From CAVUMR01 sp963742715 (GTDB taxonomy: Bacteria > Actinomycetota > Actinomycetes > Mycobacteriales > Micromonosporaceae): a stretch of DNA of 64,000 bases. The stretch's first letter is position 1, and every line of letters starts with the position of its first letter. Made by a program: the position numbers and the translations under genes. The stretch lies in assembly GCA_963742715.1 (NCBI GenBank), contig CAVUMR010000002.1, positions 1,054,001 through 1,118,000 on the forward strand. The letters are read 5' to 3'. Below are positions 8,658 to 16,424 of this stretch, piece by piece. The notes below the pieces were generated by a model. That model was not told the DNA's origin and did no database searches. It saw only the letters and a list, made by a program, of their open reading frames with translations.

Positions 8658-9653
8658 TTGATCGTCGGTAGTCTGCTGCTCATAGTGGTCGCGGCAGGCC
8701 TGCTTGTTGTGGGCCTGGCGCGTGCCTCTGATCCGTTGCTGATCGGCTCCATCGTGGTCAGCGTGATCGCGGCCTTCGCCCTCTTCCTCGGTCATCGGCG
8801 CGCCAGCCGGGACGCCGAGATCGAGGAAGAGGTCAACAGGTACGACATAGCGGAGGACGAGCACCTGTCCGCCGCGCACACCCAGGCGATTCCGGTCACC
8901 CCCGCGCCCGACGCGGTCAGGGGCGCGGCTGACCGGGACGCCGACTTCGACACCGGCGGTGACCGTTGGCCGGCGTCCGGCCGCGAAGACGTCGGCGACT
9001 GGCCACAACCGGCCGGTGCCGACTCCGCGGAGTGGCCGGGCCCGTCCGACGACCGCGCCGGCGATCCGTACGCGATGGCACCCGAGGACGCGACCGAGTG
9101 GCCGCGCGGTACGCAGGACGACACGGCGGGATGGTCCGACTCGGCATCGGACCGCACCGCCGAGTGGTCGGCGCCGCGCGACAGCCAGTCCGACTGGTCG
9201 ACCGAGCCGGAGGAGAAGACCACCGAGTGGGCCGCACCGCGGGACGACGCGAGCACCGACTGGGGTGGCGCGGGTCGTACCGAGGGCACCGACTGGGATG
9301 CGGACTGGCCCGACGACGTGTCCGGTACGCCGGACGCGATGGTCGGCGCCGGCAGCAACGGTCACCAGGCCGGCAGCCAGCACGATGGGCTGGACGAGCA
9401 GGGCGACGAGGACCCGCCGGACGAGCCACCGGCACAGCACACCTCCGCCGCCGATGTCGCCCGGTTGGCGACCCTTGGCGACGACGTGTACGTGGTGGAC
9501 GGTCGTCCCCGGTACCACCTCGGTGGCTGTGTCCACCTGCTCCAGCGGGACAGCGAGCCGATTCCGGTGGGCGAGGCGGTCGATCTCGGCTTCACGCCGT
9601 GCAGCCTGTGCGAGCCGGACACCGCGCTGCTCACCGGTGCACGCGGCGGCTGA
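8658..9653 (+). CDS. Membrane protein with Trp-rich acidic repeats and a C-terminal Cys motif, unknown function
   Basis: I do not recognise a named family. The TTG start (GGGAG at 8646-8650) gives 331 residues. Two hydrophobic segments (about 1-22 and 28-46) are followed by a basic HRRASRDAE stretch. Residues about 105-240 are an acidic linker with a tryptophan every 8-14 residues in short D/E-W or EW contexts (DWPQP, AEWPGP, TEWPRG, AGWSD, AEWSAP, SDWSTE, TEWAAP). A compact C-terminal domain (about 270-325) contains YHLGGCVHL and GFTPCSLCEPD, three Cys and a His that could bind metal. It follows divIVA directly, so a link to polar growth is possible but only inferred. Confidence 0.75.
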   Translation: MIVGSLLLIVVAAGLLVVGLARASDPLLIGSIVVSVIAAFALFLGHRRASRDAEIEEEVNRYDIAEDEHLSAAHTQAIPVTPAPDAVRGAADRDADFDTGGDRWPASGREDVGDWPQPAGADSAEWPGPSDDRAGDPYAMAPEDATEWPRGTQDDTAGWSDSASDRTAEWSAPRDSQSDWSTEPEEKTTEWAAPRDDASTDWGGAGRTEGTDWDADWPDDVSGTPDAMVGAGSNGHQAGSQHDGLDEQGDEDPPDEPPAQHTSAADVARLATLGDDVYVVDGRPRYHLGGCVHLLQRDSEPIPVGEAVDLGFTPCSLCEPDTALLTGARGG

Positions 9654-9665
9654 CCGGGACACGCG

Positions 9666-9956
9666 ATGGCGGACGCGACCATCGCGGTGAGGGTGCGTCC
9701 GGGCGCCTCCCGCATCCGGGTGGGTGGGCGCTACGACGGGCCGTACGGACCTGCCCTGGTGGTGGCGGTGACGGCACCACCGGTGGATGGTCGCGCAACG
9801 GCTGCGGTACTTCAGGCGGTCGCGGCTGCGTTAGGTGTACGCAGCCGCGACCTGTCCGTACGCTCCGGCGGTACCGGCCGGGACAAGGTGCTCGCCGTGG
9901 CCACCCCACCGACCGACCTACCGCAGCGGCTGGCCGCCCTGCGCGACACGGCCTAG
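9666..9956 (+). CDS. DUF167 (YggU) family protein
   Basis: A 96-residue soluble protein with the DUF167 pattern: IAVRVRPGASRIRVGG at the N-terminus, then LVVAVTAPPVDGRATAAVLQ and a closing region GVRSRDLSVRSGGTGRDKVL. No activity is known for the family. It starts 12 nt after the preceding stop and ends 7 nt before the antiporter start, so it is probably cotranscribed with both. The family often travels with yggT and yggS in bacteria, and all three are near each other here. Confidence 0.85.
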   Translation: MADATIAVRVRPGASRIRVGGRYDGPYGPALVVAVTAPPVDGRATAAVLQAVAAALGVRSRDLSVRSGGTGRDKVLAVATPPTDLPQRLAALRDTA

Positions 9957-9963
9957 GCCCGCC

Positions 9964-11658
9964 GTGACCTGGCAGCTCGACGTTGCCCTGCTGATCGGGG
10001 CTGTCGTACTGCTGGTCGCGGTCGGCGCGGTGCGGCTGTCGCACCGCGCCGGCCTGCCGAGCCTGCTGGTGTACCTCGCCCTCGGCATGGCCATCGGCGA
10101 GTCCGGCCTCGGCATCCGGTTCGACAACGCGGATCTGACCCGGAATCTCGGCATCTGCGCGCTCATCGTGATCATCGCCGAGGGTGGCTTCACCGCGCGC
10201 TGGTCGGCGCTGCGTCCGGCACTGCCCGCCGCGACCGCGTTGGCGACTGTCGGGGTGGCGGTGAGCGTCGCCGCGGTAGCGGTGGTCGCGAAGCTGGTAC
10301 TCGACGTGGACTGGCGACTCGCGCTGCTCTACGGCGCGGTGCTCTCGCCCACCGACGCGGCGGCGGTGTTCTCCACTCTCCGGCGACTGCGCCTACCGCG
10401 CCGGTTGGTGGCGACCCTGGAGGCCGAGTCGGGCCTCAACGACGCGCCGGTGGTACTGCTGGTGCTGCTCCTGTCGGCGGGATCCTTCGGTGCCCACCCG
10501 CTGTGGCAGAACCTGCTGCTGGTGGCGTATGAGCTGGTCGCCGGCGCGGTACTCGGCGGTGTGGTGGGCCTGATCGGCGTGTGGGGACTGCGCCGGGCGG
10601 CACTGCCGGCGGCAGGGCTGTACCCGCTCGCCGCGGTGGGGCTCACCGCGCTCTCGTACGCGACCGGCCAGGTCGCACACGCGTCGGGCTTTCTCGCCGT
10701 GTACGTCGCCGGGGTGGTGCTCGGCAACGCACGGCTGCCCCACCGGCAGTCGGTACTGGGGTTCACCGACGGCCTCGCCTGGGTCGCGCAGATCGGCCTG
10801 TTCGTGCTGCTTGGACTGTTGGCCAGCCCGGGACGACTGGGTGGCGTACTGCTGCCCGCGATCGTGATCGGGCTGGCCCTGATGCTGTTCGCGCGGCCGC
10901 TGTCGGTACTCGCCTCGGTCAGTTGGTTCCGCGTCCGGCTGCGACAGCAGGGTTTCCTGGCCTGGGCCGGCCTGCGCGGGGCGGTACCGATCGTGCTGGC
11001 GACGATTCCGCTGTCTGCCGATGTACCGGGCGCGGAGCGGCTGTTCGACGTGGTGTTCGTGCTCGTCGTGGTGTTCACCGCGGTACAGGGCACGACCCTG
11101 CCCGGGGTGGCCCGGCTGCTACGGCTGGCGGCACCGGTGGAGCCGACCGAGATATCGGTCGAGACCGCGCCACTCGAGCGGATGGGCGCGGACCTGCTTC
11201 AGCTCGACATCACTCCTGGATCGCGACTTGCCGGGGTGTACCTCGAAGAGCTTCGGCTTCCGGTCGGTGCGGTGGTGACCCTGGTCGTACGCGGCGGCGC
11301 GGGCTTCGTACCGGACCGGCACACCCGACTGACCACCGGCGACGCCCTCCTGATCGTGGCTACCGCGGAGTGCCGTGACGAAGCCGAGCGGCGGCTTCGC
11401 TCGGTGAGCCGGCAGGGCAGGCTGGCCCGCTGGTACGGAGAGTCGGGTGAGCGCGATGCCCGCTCGCCCCAGAGCGCCGGTCGTACCGGCCGGACCCCGG
11501 GCCGACGGCCCATCGACGGCGGGAGCGCGGAGCCGAACCGGTCGTCGGACGGTCCGGACCAGTCGCCCGTGGTACCGGGATCCGAACGGTCGGAACTCCC
11601 GGCCGGCCCTGCCGTGGAGGTGCCGGCCCGCAGCGCGGACCCGGAACCGATCCCGTAG
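9964..11658 (+). CDS. CPA1-type cation/proton antiporter with C-terminal TrkA-C-like domain
   Basis: Integral membrane Na+(K+)/H+ exchanger of the NhaP2 type. The GTG at 9964 gives 564 residues: about twelve hydrophobic helices in the first ~390, including the ion-site motifs LSPTDAAAVFSTL and ESGLNDAPVVLLV and the late LRGAVPIVLATIPLS. Residues about 400-490 form a soluble domain resembling TrkA-C (ITPGSRLAGVYLEELRLP...GDALLIVAT), which in this family senses nucleotides or ions. The last ~70 residues are a Ser/Arg/Pro-rich tail. Upstream in-frame codons reach back to 9835 but overlap the DUF167 gene and lack family similarity. Ion specificity cannot be told from the sequence. Confidence 0.88.
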   Translation: MTWQLDVALLIGAVVLLVAVGAVRLSHRAGLPSLLVYLALGMAIGESGLGIRFDNADLTRNLGICALIVIIAEGGFTARWSALRPALPAATALATVGVAVSVAAVAVVAKLVLDVDWRLALLYGAVLSPTDAAAVFSTLRRLRLPRRLVATLEAESGLNDAPVVLLVLLLSAGSFGAHPLWQNLLLVAYELVAGAVLGGVVGLIGVWGLRRAALPAAGLYPLAAVGLTALSYATGQVAHASGFLAVYVAGVVLGNARLPHRQSVLGFTDGLAWVAQIGLFVLLGLLASPGRLGGVLLPAIVIGLALMLFARPLSVLASVSWFRVRLRQQGFLAWAGLRGAVPIVLATIPLSADVPGAERLFDVVFVLVVVFTAVQGTTLPGVARLLRLAAPVEPTEISVETAPLERMGADLLQLDITPGSRLAGVYLEELRLPVGAVVTLVVRGGAGFVPDRHTRLTTGDALLIVATAECRDEAERRLRSVSRQGRLARWYGESGERDARSPQSAGRTGRTPGRRPIDGGSAEPNRSSDGPDQSPVVPGSERSELPAGPAVEVPARSADPEPIP

Positions 11659-11898
11659 CTGCCGCGCCCTAGCCGACCCCAGGAATCGGTCCCTGGTGAC
11701 GGCCGGTACCGATCGCTACGGTCTGGACCGGCGTCTTGCCTACTGCTCGTGCAGAGCCGGTTTACTGCTTGTGACGGCTCTCCAGAAGATCATTGACTCG
11801 TGGCATGTTTGTCGACGGCCTGTTGAGTCCGTATCCTTGCCATTCCGGAGTGCGTGGCGCCCGCCACGCGCCCGTTTTGCATTGCAAGGGGAGCTGCC

Positions 11899-13677
11899 AT
11901 GGCCGAGCGGGCGAGCGCAGCGCGAAAGAAGAGCCCACCGACAGCAACCCGAGCGGGCGGTGCCACTCCGGCCCGCGGCCGCTCAGAGGTTGCCCGAGCG
12001 TCGAGCGGCAAGGCGGCTGGATCGGGTTCGAAATCTGCCAAGAAGTCCGTCGCGAACGTAGCAAAGACCGCGTCGGCACGGAAGACGACCCCATCGCCGT
12101 CCTCGCGCGCGGCGTCCCCTCGCACCGCAGCGGCGGCCCCTCGCACGGCAGCCCGGAAGAAGACGACCCAGAAGGCGGCCCTCGACAAGGCGACGCCGAA
12201 AAGAGCGGTCGCCAAGAAGGCTGCCCCGAAGCGGGCGACCGCGAAGTCGCCAGCGGGGACGGCCACGACCTCGACCCGGCCGGCTGGCAAGAAGGCCGTA
12301 ACCAAGAAGGCCGTAACCAAGAAGGCCGTAACCAAGAAGGCCGTAACCAAGAAGGCCGTAGCCAAGAAGGCCGTAGCCAAGAAGGCCGCGACCACCAAGG
12401 CCGCGACCAAGAAGGCAGTAACCGAGAAGGCCGCGACCAAGAAGGCCGCCGCAACGGCCATCGCAAAGAAGTCTGCCGCGAAGGGCGCTGTCCGGACGAC
12501 CACCGCGAAGGGCACCGCCAAGAAGGGCACCGCCAAGAAGGGCGCGGCCAAGAAGGGCGTGGCCAAGAAGGCCACCGCGACGAAGCGGGCCACGGCCACG
12601 ACACGGGTCACGGGACAGCGCACGGCGAGCAAGTCGGCGCCAGCGAAGCGCACGGCGAGCAAGTCGGTGCCGGCGAAGCGGGCCGCGACCAGTACCGCCA
12701 CCAGGGCGGCAGGCAAGGCGACCCCGGCGAAGCGGACCGCGAGCAAGACCACGTCGACGGCTCGGCCGGCCGGCAAGGCCGCACCGGCCAAACGGACCGC
12801 CGCCACGTCGACACCGGCCCGGCGGGCTGGAGCCAAGGCCGCACCGGCGAACCGCGCCGGAGCCAGGACCGCGCCCGCGAGCCGGGCGGCGAGTAGGACC
12901 GCGCCCGCCAAGCGGACGGCGACCAAAGCCGCGCCGACCAAGCGGACCGCGGGCAAGACCGCGGCGAAGAAGGCGCCCGTCAGCCGCAAGGCGGCGGCGA
13001 AGACGACCGCGGTACGCGCCAATGCCAAGGCCACGACGGTGGCGAAGGCTGGCCGGGGACAGGTACCACGCCCCACGCCGACGGACCCGATGGTCGCCAA
13101 CCAGACGACGGCGGCCGGTCGCATCGACCAGGATGACTCGATCGTGCAGGATCTGTCCGCAACGAGTACACCCACGACGGGCAGCCGGTCCGCCGTGAGG
13201 ACCACCACGACCGCCGCGCCGAACGCGGCCGAGGGGGCGAGGACCACGACCAAGCCAGCACAGGCGAAGCCGTCCACGGCCAAGCCAGCGAAAGCCGCGC
13301 CCAAGAAGGCCGCCCGGTCTGCGGCGGAGACCGAAAAGATCCGGCAGGCCCTGCTCGAGCGCTGCGAGGAGTTGCGCGCCGAGTACGACCAGACCATGCA
13401 CGAGCTGTCCGACCTGCAGCGCGACCGGCTTACCGACTCGGCCGGAGACGACCAGGCCGACACCGGTACCAAGACGTTCGAACGTGAGCAGGAGATCACG
13501 CTGGCCAACGGCATCCTGGAGCGGATCAGCCAGGTGGAGCGGGCGCTGGAGCGGCTGGAGGACGGAAACTACGGCTGGTGCGAGCGGTGCGGAAATCTCA
13601 TCCCGCCGGAGCGACTGGCCGCGTTCCCGTCGGCAACCCTGTGCGTGACCTGCAAGCAGTTGGAGGAACGACGCTGA
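11899..13677 (+). CDS. Histone-H1-like Lys/Ala-rich protein fused to a DksA/TraR zinc finger
   Basis: Of 592 residues, the first ~450 are almost entirely Lys, Ala, Thr, Pro and Arg in KKAVTKKAV-, KRTASK- and PAKRTA-type repeats like H1-like and AlgP/HupB tails. Residues about 475-592 form a DksA/TraR-type domain: a coiled-coil hairpin (EKIRQALLERCEELRAEYDQ...RISQVERALERLEDGNYG) and a four-Cys zinc finger WCERCGN...CVTCKQ with spacing C-x2-C-x17-C-x2-C. The start ATG 11899 follows AGGGGAG; an earlier in-frame ATG at 11854 has no SD. It probably binds DNA nonspecifically through the tail and RNA polymerase through the DksA part. lspA starts within its stop codon. Confidence 0.85.
   Translation: MAERASAARKKSPPTATRAGGATPARGRSEVARASSGKAAGSGSKSAKKSVANVAKTASARKTTPSPSSRAASPRTAAAAPRTAARKKTTQKAALDKATPKRAVAKKAAPKRATAKSPAGTATTSTRPAGKKAVTKKAVTKKAVTKKAVTKKAVAKKAVAKKAATTKAATKKAVTEKAATKKAAATAIAKKSAAKGAVRTTTAKGTAKKGTAKKGAAKKGVAKKATATKRATATTRVTGQRTASKSAPAKRTASKSVPAKRAATSTATRAAGKATPAKRTASKTTSTARPAGKAAPAKRTAATSTPARRAGAKAAPANRAGARTAPASRAASRTAPAKRTATKAAPTKRTAGKTAAKKAPVSRKAAAKTTAVRANAKATTVAKAGRGQVPRPTPTDPMVANQTTAAGRIDQDDSIVQDLSATSTPTTGSRSAVRTTTTAAPNAAEGARTTTKPAQAKPSTAKPAKAAPKKAARSAAETEKIRQALLERCEELRAEYDQTMHELSDLQRDRLTDSAGDDQADTGTKTFEREQEITLANGILERISQVERALERLEDGNYGWCERCGNLIPPERLAAFPSATLCVTCKQLEERR
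12287..12450 (+). repeat. 15-bp coding tandem repeat, unit GTAACCAAGAAGGCC
   Basis: Inside the H1-like gene, near-identical 15-bp units (GTAACCAAGAAGGCC, with variants GTAGCCAAG..., GCGACCAAG...) run head to tail from about 12287 to 12450. They encode the pentad V-T-K-K-A. The first four units are perfect copies, so the array probably expands and contracts by slippage. Confidence 0.9.
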
Positions 13678-14462
13678 GCGGCGAACACGCCGAGCAGGCG
13701 ATCTCCGAACCGGCGGTCGCCGCGCCGGTGGCTACCGAACCAACGGCCAGCGGCCCGACCGGCAGTGTCCCGACTGGCAGTGTCCCGACTGGCGGTGTCC
13801 CGACCGGCAGAGTCCCGACTGGCAATGTTCCGGGGGAACCCGCTCCGGACGCGCCAGCCGGCGAGGCCTCGCCCGCGGACACGCCATCGGCGGCCGGCGA
13901 CGGCCCAGACGATGGCGCTGTCGACGGAACCGGTCGACCGGCGTCCCGGGTGCGGTGGGTCGCCTGCCTGGCGATCGCGGTACTGGTCGCGGACATCGTG
14001 ACCAAGGCGGTCGCGGTGCAGGCACTCACCGATCGGGAGCCGGTCCGCCTGTTCGGCGGCGCGGTGTACCTGGTCCTGGTCCGTAACATCGGCGCGGCGT
14101 TCAGCCTGGCCAGCGGCTTCACCGTGCTGTTGAGCCTGGTCGCGGTCGCGGTGATAGCGGTGATCGTGCGGTTCGCCCGCCGGCTGCGCTCGACCGGTTG
14201 GGCGGTGGCCCTCGGGCTGGTGCTCGGCGGGGCGGGCGGCAATCTGGTGGACCGGTTGTTCCGGGAGCCAGGGCCGTTCCGCGGCGGCGTGATCGACTTC
14301 GTCAGCCTGTTCGACGAGGCCGGTCAGGTGTGGCCGGTGTTCAACCTGGCCGACTCCGCGCTGGTCGTCGGGGTACTGCTCGCGGTGGTACTCGAGCTCA
14401 CCGGCCGGCGGTTCGACGGTACCCGCGGGCCTACCCCGCAACCCGATCGTCCGGAGCGTTGA
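13674..14462 (+). CDS. lspA: LspA signal peptidase II, with long VPTG-repeat N-terminus and likely CTG start
   Basis: Membrane aspartyl protease that cleaves prolipoprotein signal peptides after Lgt. Catalytic-site motifs are intact: VRNIGAAFSLASG near 137, GGNLVDRLF (Asp193) and FNLADSALV (Asp227), within four hydrophobic helices from about residue 94. The best start is CTG at 13674: perfect SD GGAGGA at 13662-13667 lies 6 nt upstream and CTGA overlaps the previous stop. The nearest common start in frame upstream is GTG 13641, with no SD. This gives 262 residues against a usual 160-200. The extra ~90 residues are acidic/Pro-rich with VPTG pentapeptide repeats. Confidence 0.9.
   Translation: MSGEHAEQAISEPAVAAPVATEPTASGPTGSVPTGSVPTGGVPTGRVPTGNVPGEPAPDAPAGEASPADTPSAAGDGPDDGAVDGTGRPASRVRWVACLAIAVLVADIVTKAVAVQALTDREPVRLFGGAVYLVLVRNIGAAFSLASGFTVLLSLVAVAVIAVIVRFARRLRSTGWAVALGLVLGGAGGNLVDRLFREPGPFRGGVIDFVSLFDEAGQVWPVFNLADSALVVGVLLAVVLELTGRRFDGTRGPTPQPDRPER
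13754..13830 (+). repeat. 15-bp coding repeat for xVPTG pentads in lspA
   Basis: Five imperfect 15-bp units (GGCAGTGTCCCGACT and variants) lie in tandem and encode GPTG-SVPTG-SVPTG-GVPTG-RVPTG-NVP in the cytoplasmic N-terminal extension of LspA. Copies differ by single bases. Confidence 0.85.
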
Positions 14463-14468
14463 GTCGCG

Positions 14469-15413
14469 GTGTCTACCAACTCTCTTCGTGAGCGGCGCAC
14501 CGTACCGGTGCCCGAGGGACTCGACGGGATGCGCCTGGACCAGGCGGTGTCCCGATTGCTCGGGCTGTCCCGTACCACCTGTGCCGCGCTGGTGGAGGCG
14601 GGCGACGTACTCGTCGACGGGGCGGCCTGCGCGAAGTCCGACCGGGTGACCGCGGGTACCTGGCTCGACGTCACGTTGCCGATGGTGGAGTCCGCGGCGG
14701 CGGTCGAGCCCGAACCGGTGGACGGTCTCGGCATCGTGTACTCCGACGACGACATCGTGGTGGTGGACAAGCCGGTCGGAGTGGCCGCTCATCCGAGCCC
14801 CGGCTGGACCGGCCCCACCGTGGTCGGTGGACTTGCCGCGATGGGGCACACCATCGCCTCCGGTGGCGCGGCCGAACGCCAGGGCGTGGTACACCGGCTC
14901 GATGTCGGTACCACCGGGCTCATGGTGGTGGCCAAGAGTGAACGCGCGTACAGCCTGCTCAAGCGCGCGTTCAAGGCTCGTGAGGTGGACAAGCGGTACC
15001 ACGCGGTGGTGCAGGGACAACTCGACCCGCTGCGCGGCACCGTCGACGCGCCGATCGACCGGCACCCGACCCACGACTACAAGTGGGCGGTCGTGTCCGG
15101 TGGCCGACCGAGCGTGACGCACTACGACACGATCGAGGCGTTCCCGGCCGCGAGCCTGGTGGACGTACGGCTGGAGACCGGTCGGACCCATCAGATCCGG
15201 GTACACATGGCGGCCCTGCGGCACCCGTGCGTGGGCGACCTCACGTACGGCGCGGATCCGACCCTGGCCGTCCGGGTCGGACTCACCCGGCAGTGGCTGC
15301 ATGCCCGGGCGCTCGGCTTCGAGCATCCTGGTACCGGCGATCAGGTGAGCTTCACCAGCGGATATCCGGATGATCTACAGCGCGCACTCCGGATCCTGCG
15401 GGGGGAGGACTGA
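14469..15413 (+). CDS. RluA-family 23S rRNA pseudouridine synthase (RluD type)
   Basis: Isomerises uridines in 23S rRNA. The 314-residue protein has an N-terminal S4 RNA-binding domain (about 15-75: GMRLDQAVSRLLGLSRTTCA and EAGDVLVDG) and a catalytic domain with VVVDKPVGVAAHPS and the catalytic-Asp motif HRLDVGTTGLMVVAKS, followed by RYHAVVQG and the late TGRTHQIRVHMA. This order is that of RluD/RluA. GTG start at 14469 is 6 nt after the lspA stop. The lspA-rluA order is common in actinobacteria. Exact target nucleotides cannot be read from sequence. Confidence 0.93.
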   Translation: MSTNSLRERRTVPVPEGLDGMRLDQAVSRLLGLSRTTCAALVEAGDVLVDGAACAKSDRVTAGTWLDVTLPMVESAAAVEPEPVDGLGIVYSDDDIVVVDKPVGVAAHPSPGWTGPTVVGGLAAMGHTIASGGAAERQGVVHRLDVGTTGLMVVAKSERAYSLLKRAFKAREVDKRYHAVVQGQLDPLRGTVDAPIDRHPTHDYKWAVVSGGRPSVTHYDTIEAFPAASLVDVRLETGRTHQIRVHMAALRHPCVGDLTYGADPTLAVRVGLTRQWLHARALGFEHPGTGDQVSFTSGYPDDLQRALRILRGED

Positions 15414-15415
15414 CG

Positions 15416-16249
15416 GTGGCCGGACGGGGGCTGCTCGCCCGCATCGACCGAGCGGTGGTGCCTCGGCTCGGTAGTGCGCTCGGCGGCTCCGACGACCGGC
15501 CCGGCCGTCGCCGGGTACTGCGCGTCGCCGCCTTCGTCTCGGTGGCGGCGGTGCTGCTCGGCGTGCTGTGGTCGACGAAACAGCAGCAGGTCGGGGACGA
15601 CTCGGGCGGTTCGGTGGTGCGGGTCGGCGTGGTCGAAGGGCAGTCCATCCCGGAGTACGTCTCGGCCAGCCGGATCAGGTTGCGTCATCTCGCGCAGTCG
15701 CGATCCACCAGGACGTTCGCGCTGGTCTCGTTCACCGCGTACCTGGCGCCGGACCGGTTGGCGCCGGTGCTGTCCGGGGTTCCGCCGGTGCGGGTGTACG
15801 CCAGGGTGCCGCTGCCGCGGGTACAGACCGAGATCGTGTCGCTGAGCGTGAGCCGGCTCCCGGCGGACCTGGTGACCGGCATGAACGGGGTGGCCGAACG
15901 CAAGGACGACGAGGCGGCGGCGTTCCGGCGCCTCGCCGGGAAGCTGACCGGTACCAGCGGCGAAGAGCGGACCCTGCGCGCGCGGTACCTCGACCAGGCA
16001 CAGGCGGCCGTCGCGGAGGCGGTCGGCTACCGGGAGCACTGTTCCTGCGCGTACGCGGTGGTGGTGTGGGCCACGCCGCAGTCGCTCAGTACCCTGGGTC
16101 GACGGCCCGAGGTGCGTACCGTGGACCCGGTGCCCGAGGCGACGCCACTGGACCGGGCGGTGTTTCTACCACCGCTGCCGGAACAGGCTGACGTCGCGCG
16201 ACCGCCGGAGGACCGGATGGCGACACCCAGCCGTGCGGCGGGCGGATAG
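15416..16249 (+). CDS. Membrane-anchored protein of unknown function
   Basis: A 277-residue protein not matched to a named family. The first ~40 residues are cytoplasmic and basic, and residues about 42-58 (VLRVAAFVSVAAVLLGVLW) form one membrane helix. The remaining ~215 residues would be outside. That part contains a region (VRVGVVEGQSIPEYVSASR, FALVSFTAYLAPDRLAPVL) and a short HCSCAYAVVVW segment with two Cys that could form a disulphide. GTG at 15416 is 2 nt after the pseudouridine synthase stop, with GGGGGAGG just before, so it is in the same operon. Confidence 0.75.
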   Translation: MAGRGLLARIDRAVVPRLGSALGGSDDRPGRRRVLRVAAFVSVAAVLLGVLWSTKQQQVGDDSGGSVVRVGVVEGQSIPEYVSASRIRLRHLAQSRSTRTFALVSFTAYLAPDRLAPVLSGVPPVRVYARVPLPRVQTEIVSLSVSRLPADLVTGMNGVAERKDDEAAAFRRLAGKLTGTSGEERTLRARYLDQAQAAVAEAVGYREHCSCAYAVVVWATPQSLSTLGRRPEVRTVDPVPEATPLDRAVFLPPLPEQADVARPPEDRMATPSRAAGG

Positions 16250-16424
16250 TCCAAAAGGATCAGGTACCAGCCACCGATAGTGGGTATTTCGTTACCGAGG
16301 GCGTTGATAGCCGGCTCTGCGGGCATCGGGGATCGTTATTCCCGACGTGCTAGTGCCTGCGGGCGGATGGCAAAACGGCGCGGGCTCCGTAGCCTGTTGG
16401 TGGCAGGTGGCCGGGGAGGCAAGT

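Noticed and set aside
11790..13514. Long minus-strand frame (574 codons) opposite the H1-like gene
   Set aside because: Ala/Val/Phe-rich repeats arise from the reverse complement of the Lys/Ala repeat. No start signal and no domain.
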